From Pseudocoprococcus catus (GTDB taxonomy: Bacteria; Bacillota; Clostridia; Lachnospirales; Lachnospiraceae), in assembly GCF_902381825.1 (NCBI RefSeq), contig NZ_LR698973.1, positions 2,968,672 through 2,978,853 of the forward strand: a stretch of DNA of 10,182 nucleotides, in the 5' to 3' direction. Below, piece after piece: positions 1 through 5,516 of this stretch; position 1 is the first letter of the stretch; every line of letters starts with the position of its first letter. The position numbers and the translations under genes were made by a program. The notes beneath the pieces were generated by a model, which had not been told where the DNA came from, searched no databases, and saw only the letters and a list, made by a program, of their open reading frames with translations.

Positions 1-2
1 TA

Positions 3-911
3 TATAGCTGTGCAATCAACAGATGTTACGCACACCCAGTTACCGGAGTAATCGAAGATTCCGGTGGAGAGAGTTCCTATGCAACAGGACAGGGCATGGT
101 GGAAGGCTGTGTATACAGCAATGGTATCCTGGAAGTAACAGACGATGGAGCATATTATTTAACTATCCGTATGAGCCTGATGGATTATACCAGTGGACAT
201 AGTTTTCAGGTGCAGAATGTGGGAGATTCCGGCTGGTCTACACCATCAGAAATCGGTATTACAGGAAATGGTTCAGACAGCAACGGTACAACCGCAGATG
301 TATGTATGCGTGTGCCAAGCGAAAACTGTGTAGTCAGAGGTTCCATGTATGTAGAACCGATGGGAAGAGATGTTATTTTCTATCTGTATCCGAGCAACTA
401 CAGTGAAGGAAACAATACAGACATGAACGCAACTATGGTAACAGCCGCATCAGGCACGGATAACAGCCAGGCATCCGGTAGCTCTTCCTTGCAGAGCAGT
501 ACAGGCAGCCAGACATCCGGCAATGCTTCTTTACAGAACGGTACAGGAAATGATAAAAACAGCAGCAGTGATTCAGATAATGCCGAAGAGTCCGAAAGTG
601 AGACGGGCAGTGCACCGAAGCTGCAGAGTAGTATCACACAAGCGGCTGCACCGGCCTCATCTTCAGGAACAGACAGCAGTACCTTAAATTCTGCAGAAGG
701 ATTGAGTCTTTCTACAGCACAGGATGCATCAGATAAGGAGAATGTTTCTGATACAGATGCAGCCAAAACATCAGGAAGCTCCGCTTTCCAGATTGGACTG
801 GCAGTAACAGTAGCAGGACTGATTCTTATTGCAGTGGCTGCAGGCATTGTTTATTTCTTCCGCAGGAACTGGAGAAGATGGGGAGGCGGCGAAGACGATG
901 AAGAAGAATAA
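3..911 (+). CDS. Surface haem-binding protein, Shp-type domain (5' end missing)
   Basis: The reading frame is open from the first bases of the window, so the start and signal peptide lie upstream and 302 residues are visible. Visible residues 1 to about 135 resemble the streptococcal Shp haem-binding domain: a HPVTG..EDSGGESS opening, then GQGMVEG, the strand YLTIRMSLMDY, and the block VPSEN...MYVEPMGRDVIFYLYPSN. Shp binds haem through two methionines; the best candidates here are Met32 (in GQGM) and Met120 (in EPMGRD), by family analogy. A Ser/Thr/Asn/Gln-rich stretch without structure follows (about 140-255), then one membrane helix (about 262-286), RRNWRRW as a positive stop, and an acidic tail GGGEDDEEE. 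There is no LPXTG motif, so it is anchored by the helix. Its role would be to take haem at the cell surface and pass it to the IsdE-like lipoprotein, whose gene starts inside its last 14 bases. The domain call is from remembered family sequence, not a search. Confidence 0.8.
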   Translation, partial: YSCAINRCYAHPVTGVIEDSGGESSYATGQGMVEGCVYSNGILEVTDDGAYYLTIRMSLMDYTSGHSFQVQNVGDSGWSTPSEIGITGNGSDSNGTTADVCMRVPSENCVVRGSMYVEPMGRDVIFYLYPSNYSEGNNTDMNATMVTAASGTDNSQASGSSSLQSSTGSQTSGNASLQNGTGNDKNSSSDSDNAEESESETGSAPKLQSSITQAAAPASSSGTDSSTLNSAEGLSLSTAQDASDKENVSDTDAAKTSGSSAFQIGLAVTVAGLILIAVAAGIVYFFRRNWRRWGGGEDDEEE

Positions 912-2115
912 AAATACCGAATGCAGCAGGAAGAAGAGCGGACATATGAAACATGCTGCCGCTGCATTGATGGCTGCTGTTATGGTATTGTCCATGGCGG
1001 GTTGTATCGATCAGAGCCAGGGACAGAAAAGCAGCAATGAAAGTGCAGCTGCGGCAGAGTCAGTGATATCTGATAATGAGACAGATGATGACGGACAGTC
1101 GGATAAATCAACAGCTTCCGATAATCGGACCAGCGATGATGCCACGGATGCCAAAACTTTATTGGAAATTAATGACCCGAAGGAAAAGGCAGCTGTTGAG
1201 GCCGCGAAGAAGAAAGTGGCTGCCATGAACGATACCCCCAGAATTATTGCTACTTCTCCGGCCACCGCAGATATCTGTGATAAATTGGAACTGGATTTGG
1301 TAGGCGTTTGCAGTAGTACCGTATCCACAATTCCAGACAGATACAAAGATGTAGAGACAGTCGGAACAGCCATGAGTCCGGATATGGAAATCGTTGCTTC
1401 TCTGAAACCGGACTGGATCTTAAGTCCGGTATCCTTAAAGAGTGATCTGCAGCCGAAATACGAAGCGATCGATACAGACTGGGCGTTTTTGAATCTTAGA
1501 AGTGTGCCGGGCATGTACCGTTCTATTCAGGAGCTTGGTGAAATCTTTGACCGGCAGGAACAGGCCCAGAAACTGGTGGATGAATTTACCGAGTTTTATA
1601 ATGAATACAAACAGAAAAACGAGGGCAAAGACCATCCGAAGGTCATGATCCTGATGGGACTTCCTGGCTCTTATATTATCGCAACACCGAATTCCTATGT
1701 GGGAAGTCTGGTGGAACTGGCAGGCGGAGAAAATGTATACTCTGATACCGATCAGGAATTTTTGACTGTCAATACAGAGGACATGAAAACCAAAGAGCCG
1801 GATATTATCTTACGTGCCGCACATGCACTGCCGGATCAGGTGGTAGAGATGTTCAATAAAGATTTTGCGGAGAATGACATTTGGCAGCATTTTGATGCGG
1901 TGAAAAATGGCAGAGTTTATGATCTGACGTATGAGTATTTTGGCATGAGTGCCACATTTAAGTATCCGCAGGCACTGGAAGAATTACAGCCGATCCTTTA
2001 TCCGGAAAGTGATGCGGACACACAGAAAGCCAAAGAGAACAGTGACAAGGCACAGAAGGATGCCAAGGATTCCGGCGCATCCGAGAAATATGATGAAATA
2101 CAAAAGAGCAAATAG
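898..2115 (+). CDS. isdE: Haem ABC transporter substrate-binding lipoprotein, IsdE-like
   Basis: A 405-residue lipoprotein that receives haem outside the membrane and delivers it to the permease. ATG 898 is preferred over the in-frame ATG 829 because it gives a basic N-terminus, a hydrophobic run (20-35) and a lipobox LSMAGC with Cys36, and because GGGAGGCGG lies 10 bases upstream. After a Ser/Asp-rich spacer (37-95), residues 113-370 form the class III binding protein fold of the IsdE/HtsA group, with closely matching blocks: RIIATSPATADICDKLELDLVGV, MSPDMEIVASLKPD, SVPGMYRSI.ELGE.FDR, MGLPGSYI.AT.NSY.G.LVELAGGENV, and DIILRAAHALP...NDIWQHFDAVKNGRVYDL. Staphylococcal IsdE ligates haem with Met78 and His229; the equivalents here are Met159 and His309, both present. 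A charged Lys/Asp-rich tail (371-405) exceeds the usual fold and its role is unknown. It overlaps the upstream gene by 14 bases, and 16 bases separate it from the permease gene. Confidence 0.9.
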   Translation: MKKNKNTECSRKKSGHMKHAAAALMAAVMVLSMAGCIDQSQGQKSSNESAAAAESVISDNETDDDGQSDKSTASDNRTSDDATDAKTLLEINDPKEKAAVEAAKKKVAAMNDTPRIIATSPATADICDKLELDLVGVCSSTVSTIPDRYKDVETVGTAMSPDMEIVASLKPDWILSPVSLKSDLQPKYEAIDTDWAFLNLRSVPGMYRSIQELGEIFDRQEQAQKLVDEFTEFYNEYKQKNEGKDHPKVMILMGLPGSYIIATPNSYVGSLVELAGGENVYSDTDQEFLTVNTEDMKTKEPDIILRAAHALPDQVVEMFNKDFAENDIWQHFDAVKNGRVYDLTYEYFGMSATFKYPQALEELQPILYPESDADTQKAKENSDKAQKDAKDSGASEKYDEIQKSK

Positions 2116-2131
2116 AAGGGAGAGGTGAGAA

Positions 2132-3220
2132 GTGTCAGAAAAGGAGACAGAATTAGAAAAAGCAACCGAATCCGGACGTATTTCTGAGGCAGATGCGGCA
2201 GACCTCTCCGGTCAGGATAAAGCAAGAAAGCATCGGAAAACAGCAAAAGCAGCCATTTCCTTTATTGTAATGATCGTATTACTGGTTGCATTATTCTTTG
2301 CAGCAGTGAATATCGGAAGTTTGAAAGTCAGTTTCCCGGAACTACTGAAAGGATTATTTGTAAAGTACAATGAAGACGTGGCAACAATCTATGACTTACG
2401 ATTCCCACGAATTGTAATCTCCATGTTGGCAGGAGCAGCGATAGCGGTATCGGGTGTGTTATTTCAGGCGGTATTAAAAAATCCACTTGCCGATCCTGGA
2501 ATCATTGGTATTTCCAGTGGGGCAAGTTTTGCAGCGGTACTCATTACCGCATTTGCACCGACTTTATTTTTCTTCACCCCGTTGTTTGCATTTCTTGGCG
2601 GTGTCGTAGCCTTTGTATTGGTTTACAGCCTGTCATGGAAAGGGGGATTAAGTCCCCTTAGGATCATCCTTGTGGGTGTGGCCGTCGATGCCATGTTTAC
2701 CGGACTTTCAAGCGGTTTGAATTCCATGAACGGCGGCGATATGTCAGGGGTGGCCGCCATCGTCAATGGCAATATCACCATGAAGACATGGGATGATGTG
2801 AGAACTTTGGTACCTTATGTCATTGTCGGTCTGGTACTGGCACTGATTTTCACCGGCATGTGCAATCTGTTATCCCTGGAGGATAAAACCGCACGAAGCC
2901 TTGGCGTCAATGTCAATCTTATGCGGATTATCATTTCCATGATTGCAGTCTTACTTGCCAGCATTTCCACAGCCGTTGCCGGCGTTATCAGCTTCCTTGG
3001 CTTAATCGTGCCGCATATCGGCAGACTGTTAGTAGGCAGCGACCATCGGGCACTGGTACCCTTTTCCGCTCTATTTGGCGCTTTTATCTTCCTACTGGCA
3101 GACACCATCGGAAGAACCATTGCGGCTCCTTACGAAGTTTCGGCTGCCATCATTATGAGTGTGGTGGGTGGCCCATTCTTCATCATTCTGTTAAGGAGGT
3201 CTAAGAAGTATGCGAAGTAA
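2132..3220 (+). CDS. isdF: Haem/iron-type ABC transporter permease (FecCD family)
   Basis: A 362-residue polytopic membrane protein of the FecCD/BtuC family, which forms the homodimeric channel of type II importers. It starts at a GTG (2132) with GGGAGAGGTG just upstream. Residues 1-40 are a charged cytoplasmic extension, longer than in most relatives. Helices follow from about 43 to the end. Family hallmarks are RFPRIVISMLAGAAIAVSG (91-109), Q112 with NPLADPGIIGISSGASFA (117-134), LSPLRIILVGVA (173-184), and the ATPase-contact region LGVN...SFLGLIVPHIGRLLVG near 257-302, followed by ADTIGRT. The preceding lipoprotein has haem ligands, so the cargo is inferred to be haem rather than a siderophore or cobalamin; the permease alone cannot tell these apart. 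Its last 11 bases overlap the ATPase gene, and that gene's ribosome site AAGGAGG lies inside this coding region, which points to translational coupling. The symbol follows the IsdE pairing and is less certain than the family. Confidence 0.85.
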   Translation: MSEKETELEKATESGRISEADAADLSGQDKARKHRKTAKAAISFIVMIVLLVALFFAAVNIGSLKVSFPELLKGLFVKYNEDVATIYDLRFPRIVISMLAGAAIAVSGVLFQAVLKNPLADPGIIGISSGASFAAVLITAFAPTLFFFTPLFAFLGGVVAFVLVYSLSWKGGLSPLRIILVGVAVDAMFTGLSSGLNSMNGGDMSGVAAIVNGNITMKTWDDVRTLVPYVIVGLVLALIFTGMCNLLSLEDKTARSLGVNVNLMRIIISMIAVLLASISTAVAGVISFLGLIVPHIGRLLVGSDHRALVPFSALFGAFIFLLADTIGRTIAAPYEVSAAIIMSVVGGPFFIILLRRSKKYAK

Positions 3221-4070
3221 AGAAAAGAATATGGATTTGACTTCTACAGAGAATATTTTGGATTCGGAGAAAAAGTTTTCAAAAAAGGATAAGTGGGCAG
3301 ATAAGCCTGCGATGGAAGTCAGAGACCTGCATTTTTCCTATGGAAAAAATAAAGTCTTAAAGGGCGTATCCCTGAAGATTGAAGAAGGTAAAATTACAAC
3401 GATTATGGGAGCAAACGGATGTGGTAAATCCACACTGTTTTCTCTGATGACAAAGAACCTATATCCGAGAAAGGGGAACATTTTCCTCAAGGGTAAGAAT
3501 GTCCAGAACCTGAACTTAAAAGAATTCGCCAGAAAGGTTGCGATTGTTCAGCAGTATAACAGTGCATCGGATGATATCACCGTTGAGAATCTGGTGGCAT
3601 TCGGAAGAACCCCTCATAAGAAGATGATGCAGGGAGACAGTGCCGAAGATGAGCGTATGATCCAGTGGGCGTTGGAAGTAACCAATCTGACAGAATATCG
3701 TGACAGGGAAGTGTCAAGACTTTCCGGTGGACAGCGTCAGCGTGTATGGATTGCAATGGCACTTTGTCAGGGAACAAAGACTCTGTTCCTCGATGAGCCG
3801 ACCACATATCTGGATATCCGGTATCAGATTGAAATCCTGCAACTGGTGAAAAAACTCAATCAGGAATTTGGAATAACCATCATCATGGTACTGCATGACA
3901 TCAATCAGGCAATCGCATATTCAGATAATGTCATCGGAATGAAAGATGGAAAAGTGCTGGTGGAAGGTGATCCGGAGGAAGTGATTACGGAAGAGAGCAT
4001 CCGGGAGCTGTATGGCATCGAGCTTGGTGTGACGAGAGTGGACGGACGGAAGTTTGTGCTGGCGGTGTAG
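3210..4070 (+). CDS. ABC transporter ATP-binding protein of the haem importer
   Basis: A 286-residue FecE/FhuC-type ATPase that powers the FecCD permease encoded just before it. All catalytic elements are present: Walker A GANGCGKST (67-75), Q-loop glutamine near 114-115, signature LSGGQ (171-175), Walker B LFLDEP with Asp195 and Glu196, D-loop near 199-202 and switch His229 (VLHD). The fold begins near residue 35. The first 30 or so residues are a hydrophilic, Lys/Glu-rich extension absent from most FhuC-like proteins; Met8 is another in-frame start but has no better ribosome site. ATG 3210 lies 10 bases after a strong AAGGAGG. Together with the lipoprotein and permease this completes a three-part importer equivalent to IsdEF plus an ATPase, or HtsABC/SiaABC of streptococci. 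Orthology to any one named ATPase cannot be decided from motifs, so no symbol is given. Confidence 0.88.
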   Translation: MRSKEKNMDLTSTENILDSEKKFSKKDKWADKPAMEVRDLHFSYGKNKVLKGVSLKIEEGKITTIMGANGCGKSTLFSLMTKNLYPRKGNIFLKGKNVQNLNLKEFARKVAIVQQYNSASDDITVENLVAFGRTPHKKMMQGDSAEDERMIQWALEVTNLTEYRDREVSRLSGGQRQRVWIAMALCQGTKTLFLDEPTTYLDIRYQIEILQLVKKLNQEFGITIIMVLHDINQAIAYSDNVIGMKDGKVLVEGDPEEVITEESIRELYGIELGVTRVDGRKFVLAV

Positions 4071-4133
4071 GAAAATAGAATCAGAATCACAAATACAAAA
4101 GGGAGAGAACTCCCACAGGAGAAAAGAAAGAAG

Positions 4134-4529
4134 ATGAAAAATCCATTAAGAATAGTCTGGATCGTGCTTGGATTTCTTTGTCTGGGACTTGGTACGATAG
4201 GAATTGTACTTCCTATCCTGCCAACTGTTCCGTTTTTCATGGCAACGCTGTTCTGCTTTGCCAAGAGTTCAAAGAAACTGCATGATTGGTTCATAGGAAC
4301 GAATTTATATAAGAAACATCTGGACAGCTTCGTCCAGAAAAGAGCCATGACGATGGGAACAAAGTGCAAGATCGTAGGAACTGTGACCGTAGTTATGGCA
4401 ATCGGATTTATCTGCATGAAGAATGTGCCGGTTGGAAGAATCTGTCTGGCGGTGGTGTGGGTGTGCCACATCCTGTACTTCTTCTTGAGGGTAAAGACAG
4501 TAAAAACGGGAGAAATGGAAGTGGAATAA
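4134..4529 (+). CDS. ybaN: YbaN/DUF454-family small inner-membrane protein
   Basis: A 131-residue hydrophobic protein matching the YbaN (DUF454) family in both length and signature: a first helix with [23 protein letters not shown] (about 12-34) containing the hallmark PxLPTxPF, then the [13 protein letters not shown] loop (41-53), and two more helices (about 79-96 and 101-119) with a short charged tail. The molecular function of the family is not known. AGGAG lies 12 bases before ATG 4134. The 63-base gap from the ATPase gene holds only a small GGGAG/CTCCC hairpin (4101-4114) with no T-run, so it is probably read with the haem importer genes. This placement suggests an accessory role in haem or iron handling at the membrane, which is inference from position alone. 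A promoter for a separate short RNA begins about 30 bases after its stop. Confidence 0.82.
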   Translation: MKNPLRIVWIVLGFLCLGLGTIGIVLPILPTVPFFMATLFCFAKSSKKLHDWFIGTNLYKKHLDSFVQKRAMTMGTKCKIVGTVTVVMAIGFICMKNVPVGRICLAVVWVCHILYFFLRVKTVKTGEMEVE

Positions 4530-4559
4530 AAATTTTTGATAAACAATAGAATAAGATGT

Positions 4560-4591
4560 TTGACATAGAAAAGAAGCGGTGTTAATATAAT
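4560..4591 (+). promoter_or_regulatory. Promoter of the antitoxin-like small RNA
   Basis: A perfect TTGACA (4560-4565) is followed by an AT-rich block holding a perfect TATAAT (4586-4591) at 20 bases spacing, or the weaker TAATAT (4583-4588) at the ideal 17 bases. Transcription would begin near 4597-4600 and meet the terminator at 4642-4687 about 90 bases on. There is no plausible start codon with a ribosome site downstream, which fits a non-coding RNA. Confidence 0.6.
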
Positions 4592-4597
4592 AATAGA

Positions 4598-4690
4598 AAA
4601 GGTGCTACCGATGACGGTTCGCCTGATAGAAAAAAGATGGTAAAAATAACCGCTCTCAGTTTCCTAGGCTAAGGGGCGGTTATTTTTGTG
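4598..4690 (+). ncRNA. Candidate antisense antitoxin RNA for the holin-like toxin
   Basis: A predicted transcript of about 90 nt from the promoter at 4560-4591 to the two-way terminator at 4642-4687. Its 3' end is antisense to the last codons, the stop codon and the terminator of the minus-strand toxin gene, about 50 bases of overlap, the arrangement seen in TxpA/RatA- and Fst-type type I systems. A second possible contact is an imperfect direct repeat: GCTACCGATGACG at 4604-4616 resembles GCTTACCATGAGCG at 4703-4716 inside the toxin gene, which would give further pairing between the two RNAs. No reading frame of note lies within it. Start site and function are predicted, not shown. Confidence 0.6.
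4642..4687. terminator. Two-way intrinsic terminator shared by toxin mRNA and antitoxin RNA
   Basis: A perfect 12-bp stem, AAAAATAACCGC (4642-4653) with GCGGTTATTTTT (4676-4687), encloses a 22-base loop. The A/T ends give a T-run on either strand, so it can stop transcription both ways. The toxin's TAA codon (4680-4682) lies within the stem. In the plus direction it also serves as the first terminator after the haem/ybaN genes. Confidence 0.85.
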
Positions 4691-4781
4691 CCTTGGAATC
4701 ACGCTTACCATGAGCGTAACCCAGACTGTAAAAAGTCGCACACAGCGAAATCACTGCAATTAAGTCACCAATGGTCAGCAT
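4680..4781 (-). CDS. Holin-like toxin peptide (Hol-Tox family), type I toxin
   Basis: A 33-residue peptide on the minus strand: MLTIGDLIAVISL, then CATFYSLGYAHGKRD and the tail SKAQK. It has the build of the putative holin-like toxins: a short N-terminus, a single hydrophobic segment (about 4-22), a G-Y-x-x-G-K turn and a positive, polar C-terminus. Such peptides insert in the membrane; related families (TxpA, Fst) are toxic when made in excess and are held down by antisense RNA. The ATG at 4781 is preceded by a very strong AAAGGAGG (4791-4798 on the plus strand) at 9 bases. The stop codon sits inside the shared terminator stem, and a converging small RNA overlaps the 3' end. The toxin promoter was not found with confidence; the leader probably starts between 4830 and 4900. 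The family call rests on recognised sequence and gene layout, and toxicity is not shown. Confidence 0.85.
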   Translation of the reverse strand: MLTIGDLIAVISLCATFYSLGYAHGKRDSKAQK

Positions 4782-4876
4782 AAGCACATACCTCCTTTCA
4801 TAAGATTTCCCTCAAAAAAGAGAGATGGATCTATGTAATCGGAGCTATGTTGTACTCTCCGCACAAAGCGAACCGC

Positions 4877-4898
4877 CATTTCACGTCAGGTGAAAATG
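4877..4898. repeat. Small hairpin next to the 157-bp element
   Basis: CATTTCAC (4877-4884) pairs with GTGAAAATG (4890-4898) with one extra A, across a 5-base GTCAG loop. It lies between the toxin leader and the larger inverted-repeat element and may be part of the leader of the toxin mRNA. No T-run follows on either strand, so a terminator is unlikely. Confidence 0.5.
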
Positions 4899-4900
4899 CA

Positions 4901-5057
4901 CCTAAGGTGTTACTGTTCACTCGCAAGCTTGACACTTGCTGTCAAGCTATGCGCCAGTAAGCGAATTATGCCAGATTACAGCCCATGCATTGAAAATGCA
5001 TTTTGAATGGGCTGTAATCGTTGCTGTGAACACTACGTGTGAACAGTAACCCTTAGG
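4901..5057. repeat. 157-bp element with 19-bp inverted arms and nested hairpins
   Basis: The left arm CCTAAGGTGTTACTGTTCAC (4901-4920) and right arm GTGAACAGTAACCCTTAGG (5039-5057) are inverted repeats matching at all 19 bases with one extra T in the left arm. Inside are hairpin AGCTTGAC/GTCAAGCT (4926-4933 with 4941-4948, 7-base loop) and a perfect 13-bp hairpin GATTACAGCCCAT/ATGGGCTGTAATC (4974-4986 with 5007-5019), the latter holding an alternative TGCATT/AATGCA hairpin. GTGAAC occurs twice near the right arm (5026-5031 and 5039-5044), so the left arm has two possible partners. No coding frame is evident. It could be a non-autonomous mobile or dispersed repeat with terminal inverted repeats, or a structured RNA; no target-site duplication is visible. 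It fills the space between the divergent toxin and ygbA genes. Confidence 0.7.
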
Positions 5058-5068
5058 CTGTAAAGCCT
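5055..5068. repeat. Small hairpin at the right edge of the 157-bp element
   Basis: AGGCT (5055-5059) and AGCCT (5064-5068) form a 5-bp stem with a GTAA loop, sharing three bases with the end of the right arm. The remaining 75 bases up to the ygbA start are AT-rich with no clear operator. Confidence 0.4.
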
Positions 5069-5143
5069 GCAATCATTCTATCAGACATTTATTCTAAGCA
5101 CAAGATGTGTTATCTAAAATTGTAAAAATCCACTAATAATGAA

Positions 5144-5497
5144 ATGAATAAAAAGAATAAAGTAGAAAAAAAGCGGCAGAAAGAACAGTATGTCGTGGAA
5201 GAGATGATCCGGCTGTACTGCCGGAAGAATCATAAGGAATATGACAAAAATACAGGAAAGATGTGTCCTTCCTGTCAGGAACTTTCAGATTATGCCAGAC
5301 TCAGAAGCCAGAAATGTCCCTTTATGGAGGGGAAAACATTCTGTGCGAACTGTAAGGTGCATTGCTATAAGCCGGAGATGAGGGAGAAGATCCGGGAGGT
5401 GATGCGGTTTTCCGGACCGAGGATGCTTTTCTATCATCCGGTGCTGGCAGTGTGGCATCTGGTCTGTAGTTTGAAAGAGAAACAGTGTAAAAAGTGA
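5144..5497 (+). CDS. ygbA: YgbA-family ('nitrous oxide-stimulated promoter') cysteine-rich protein
   Basis: A 117-residue basic, soluble protein that matches the YgbA_NO family in length and pattern: VEEMIRLYCRKNH (18-30), CPSC (41-44), DYARLRSQKCPF (49-60), CANCKVHCYKP (67-77) and EVMRFSGPRMLFYHPVLA (85-102). Cysteines 26, 41, 44, 58, 67, 70 and 74 are well placed to bind metal or an iron-sulphur cluster, which is inference. In E. coli the gene belongs to the NsrR-controlled nitric oxide regulon and has been linked to recovery from nitrosative stress; the biochemical activity is not settled. It is the first gene of a three-gene operon with the CydD/CydC-like exporters, 19 bases before the first. 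ATG 5144 has no visible ribosome site: upstream is AT-rich, with an overlapping ATG AAA TGA at 5139-5147. No better start exists that keeps the conserved region. Confidence 0.85.
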   Translation: MNKKNKVEKKRQKEQYVVEEMIRLYCRKNHKEYDKNTGKMCPSCQELSDYARLRSQKCPFMEGKTFCANCKVHCYKPEMREKIREVMRFSGPRMLFYHPVLAVWHLVCSLKEKQCKK

Positions 5498-5516
5498 AGT
5501 GAGTTGGTAAAAGCAA

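Noticed and set aside
398..847. 149-residue reading frame on the minus strand
   Set aside because: It is opposite the Ser/Thr-rich linker of the surface protein, has low-complexity composition, no ribosome site and no recognisable domain.
829..897. Upstream ATG extension of the IsdE-like gene
   Set aside because: It would place 23 residues before the lipoprotein signal and has no ribosome site; ATG 898 does.
4528..4537. AAAAATTTTT after ybaN as a terminator
   Set aside because: An AT-only palindrome with no GC stem; the true terminator is at 4642-4687.
3905..4546. 213-residue minus-strand reading frame
   Set aside because: It lies across the ATPase end and all of ybaN, whose family signature and ribosome site are clear; the product looks like the antisense of a membrane protein.
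4901..5057. CRISPR array, tRNA or known riboswitch
   Set aside because: The repeats are inverted, not regularly spaced direct repeats; no cloverleaf or known riboswitch core was recognised.
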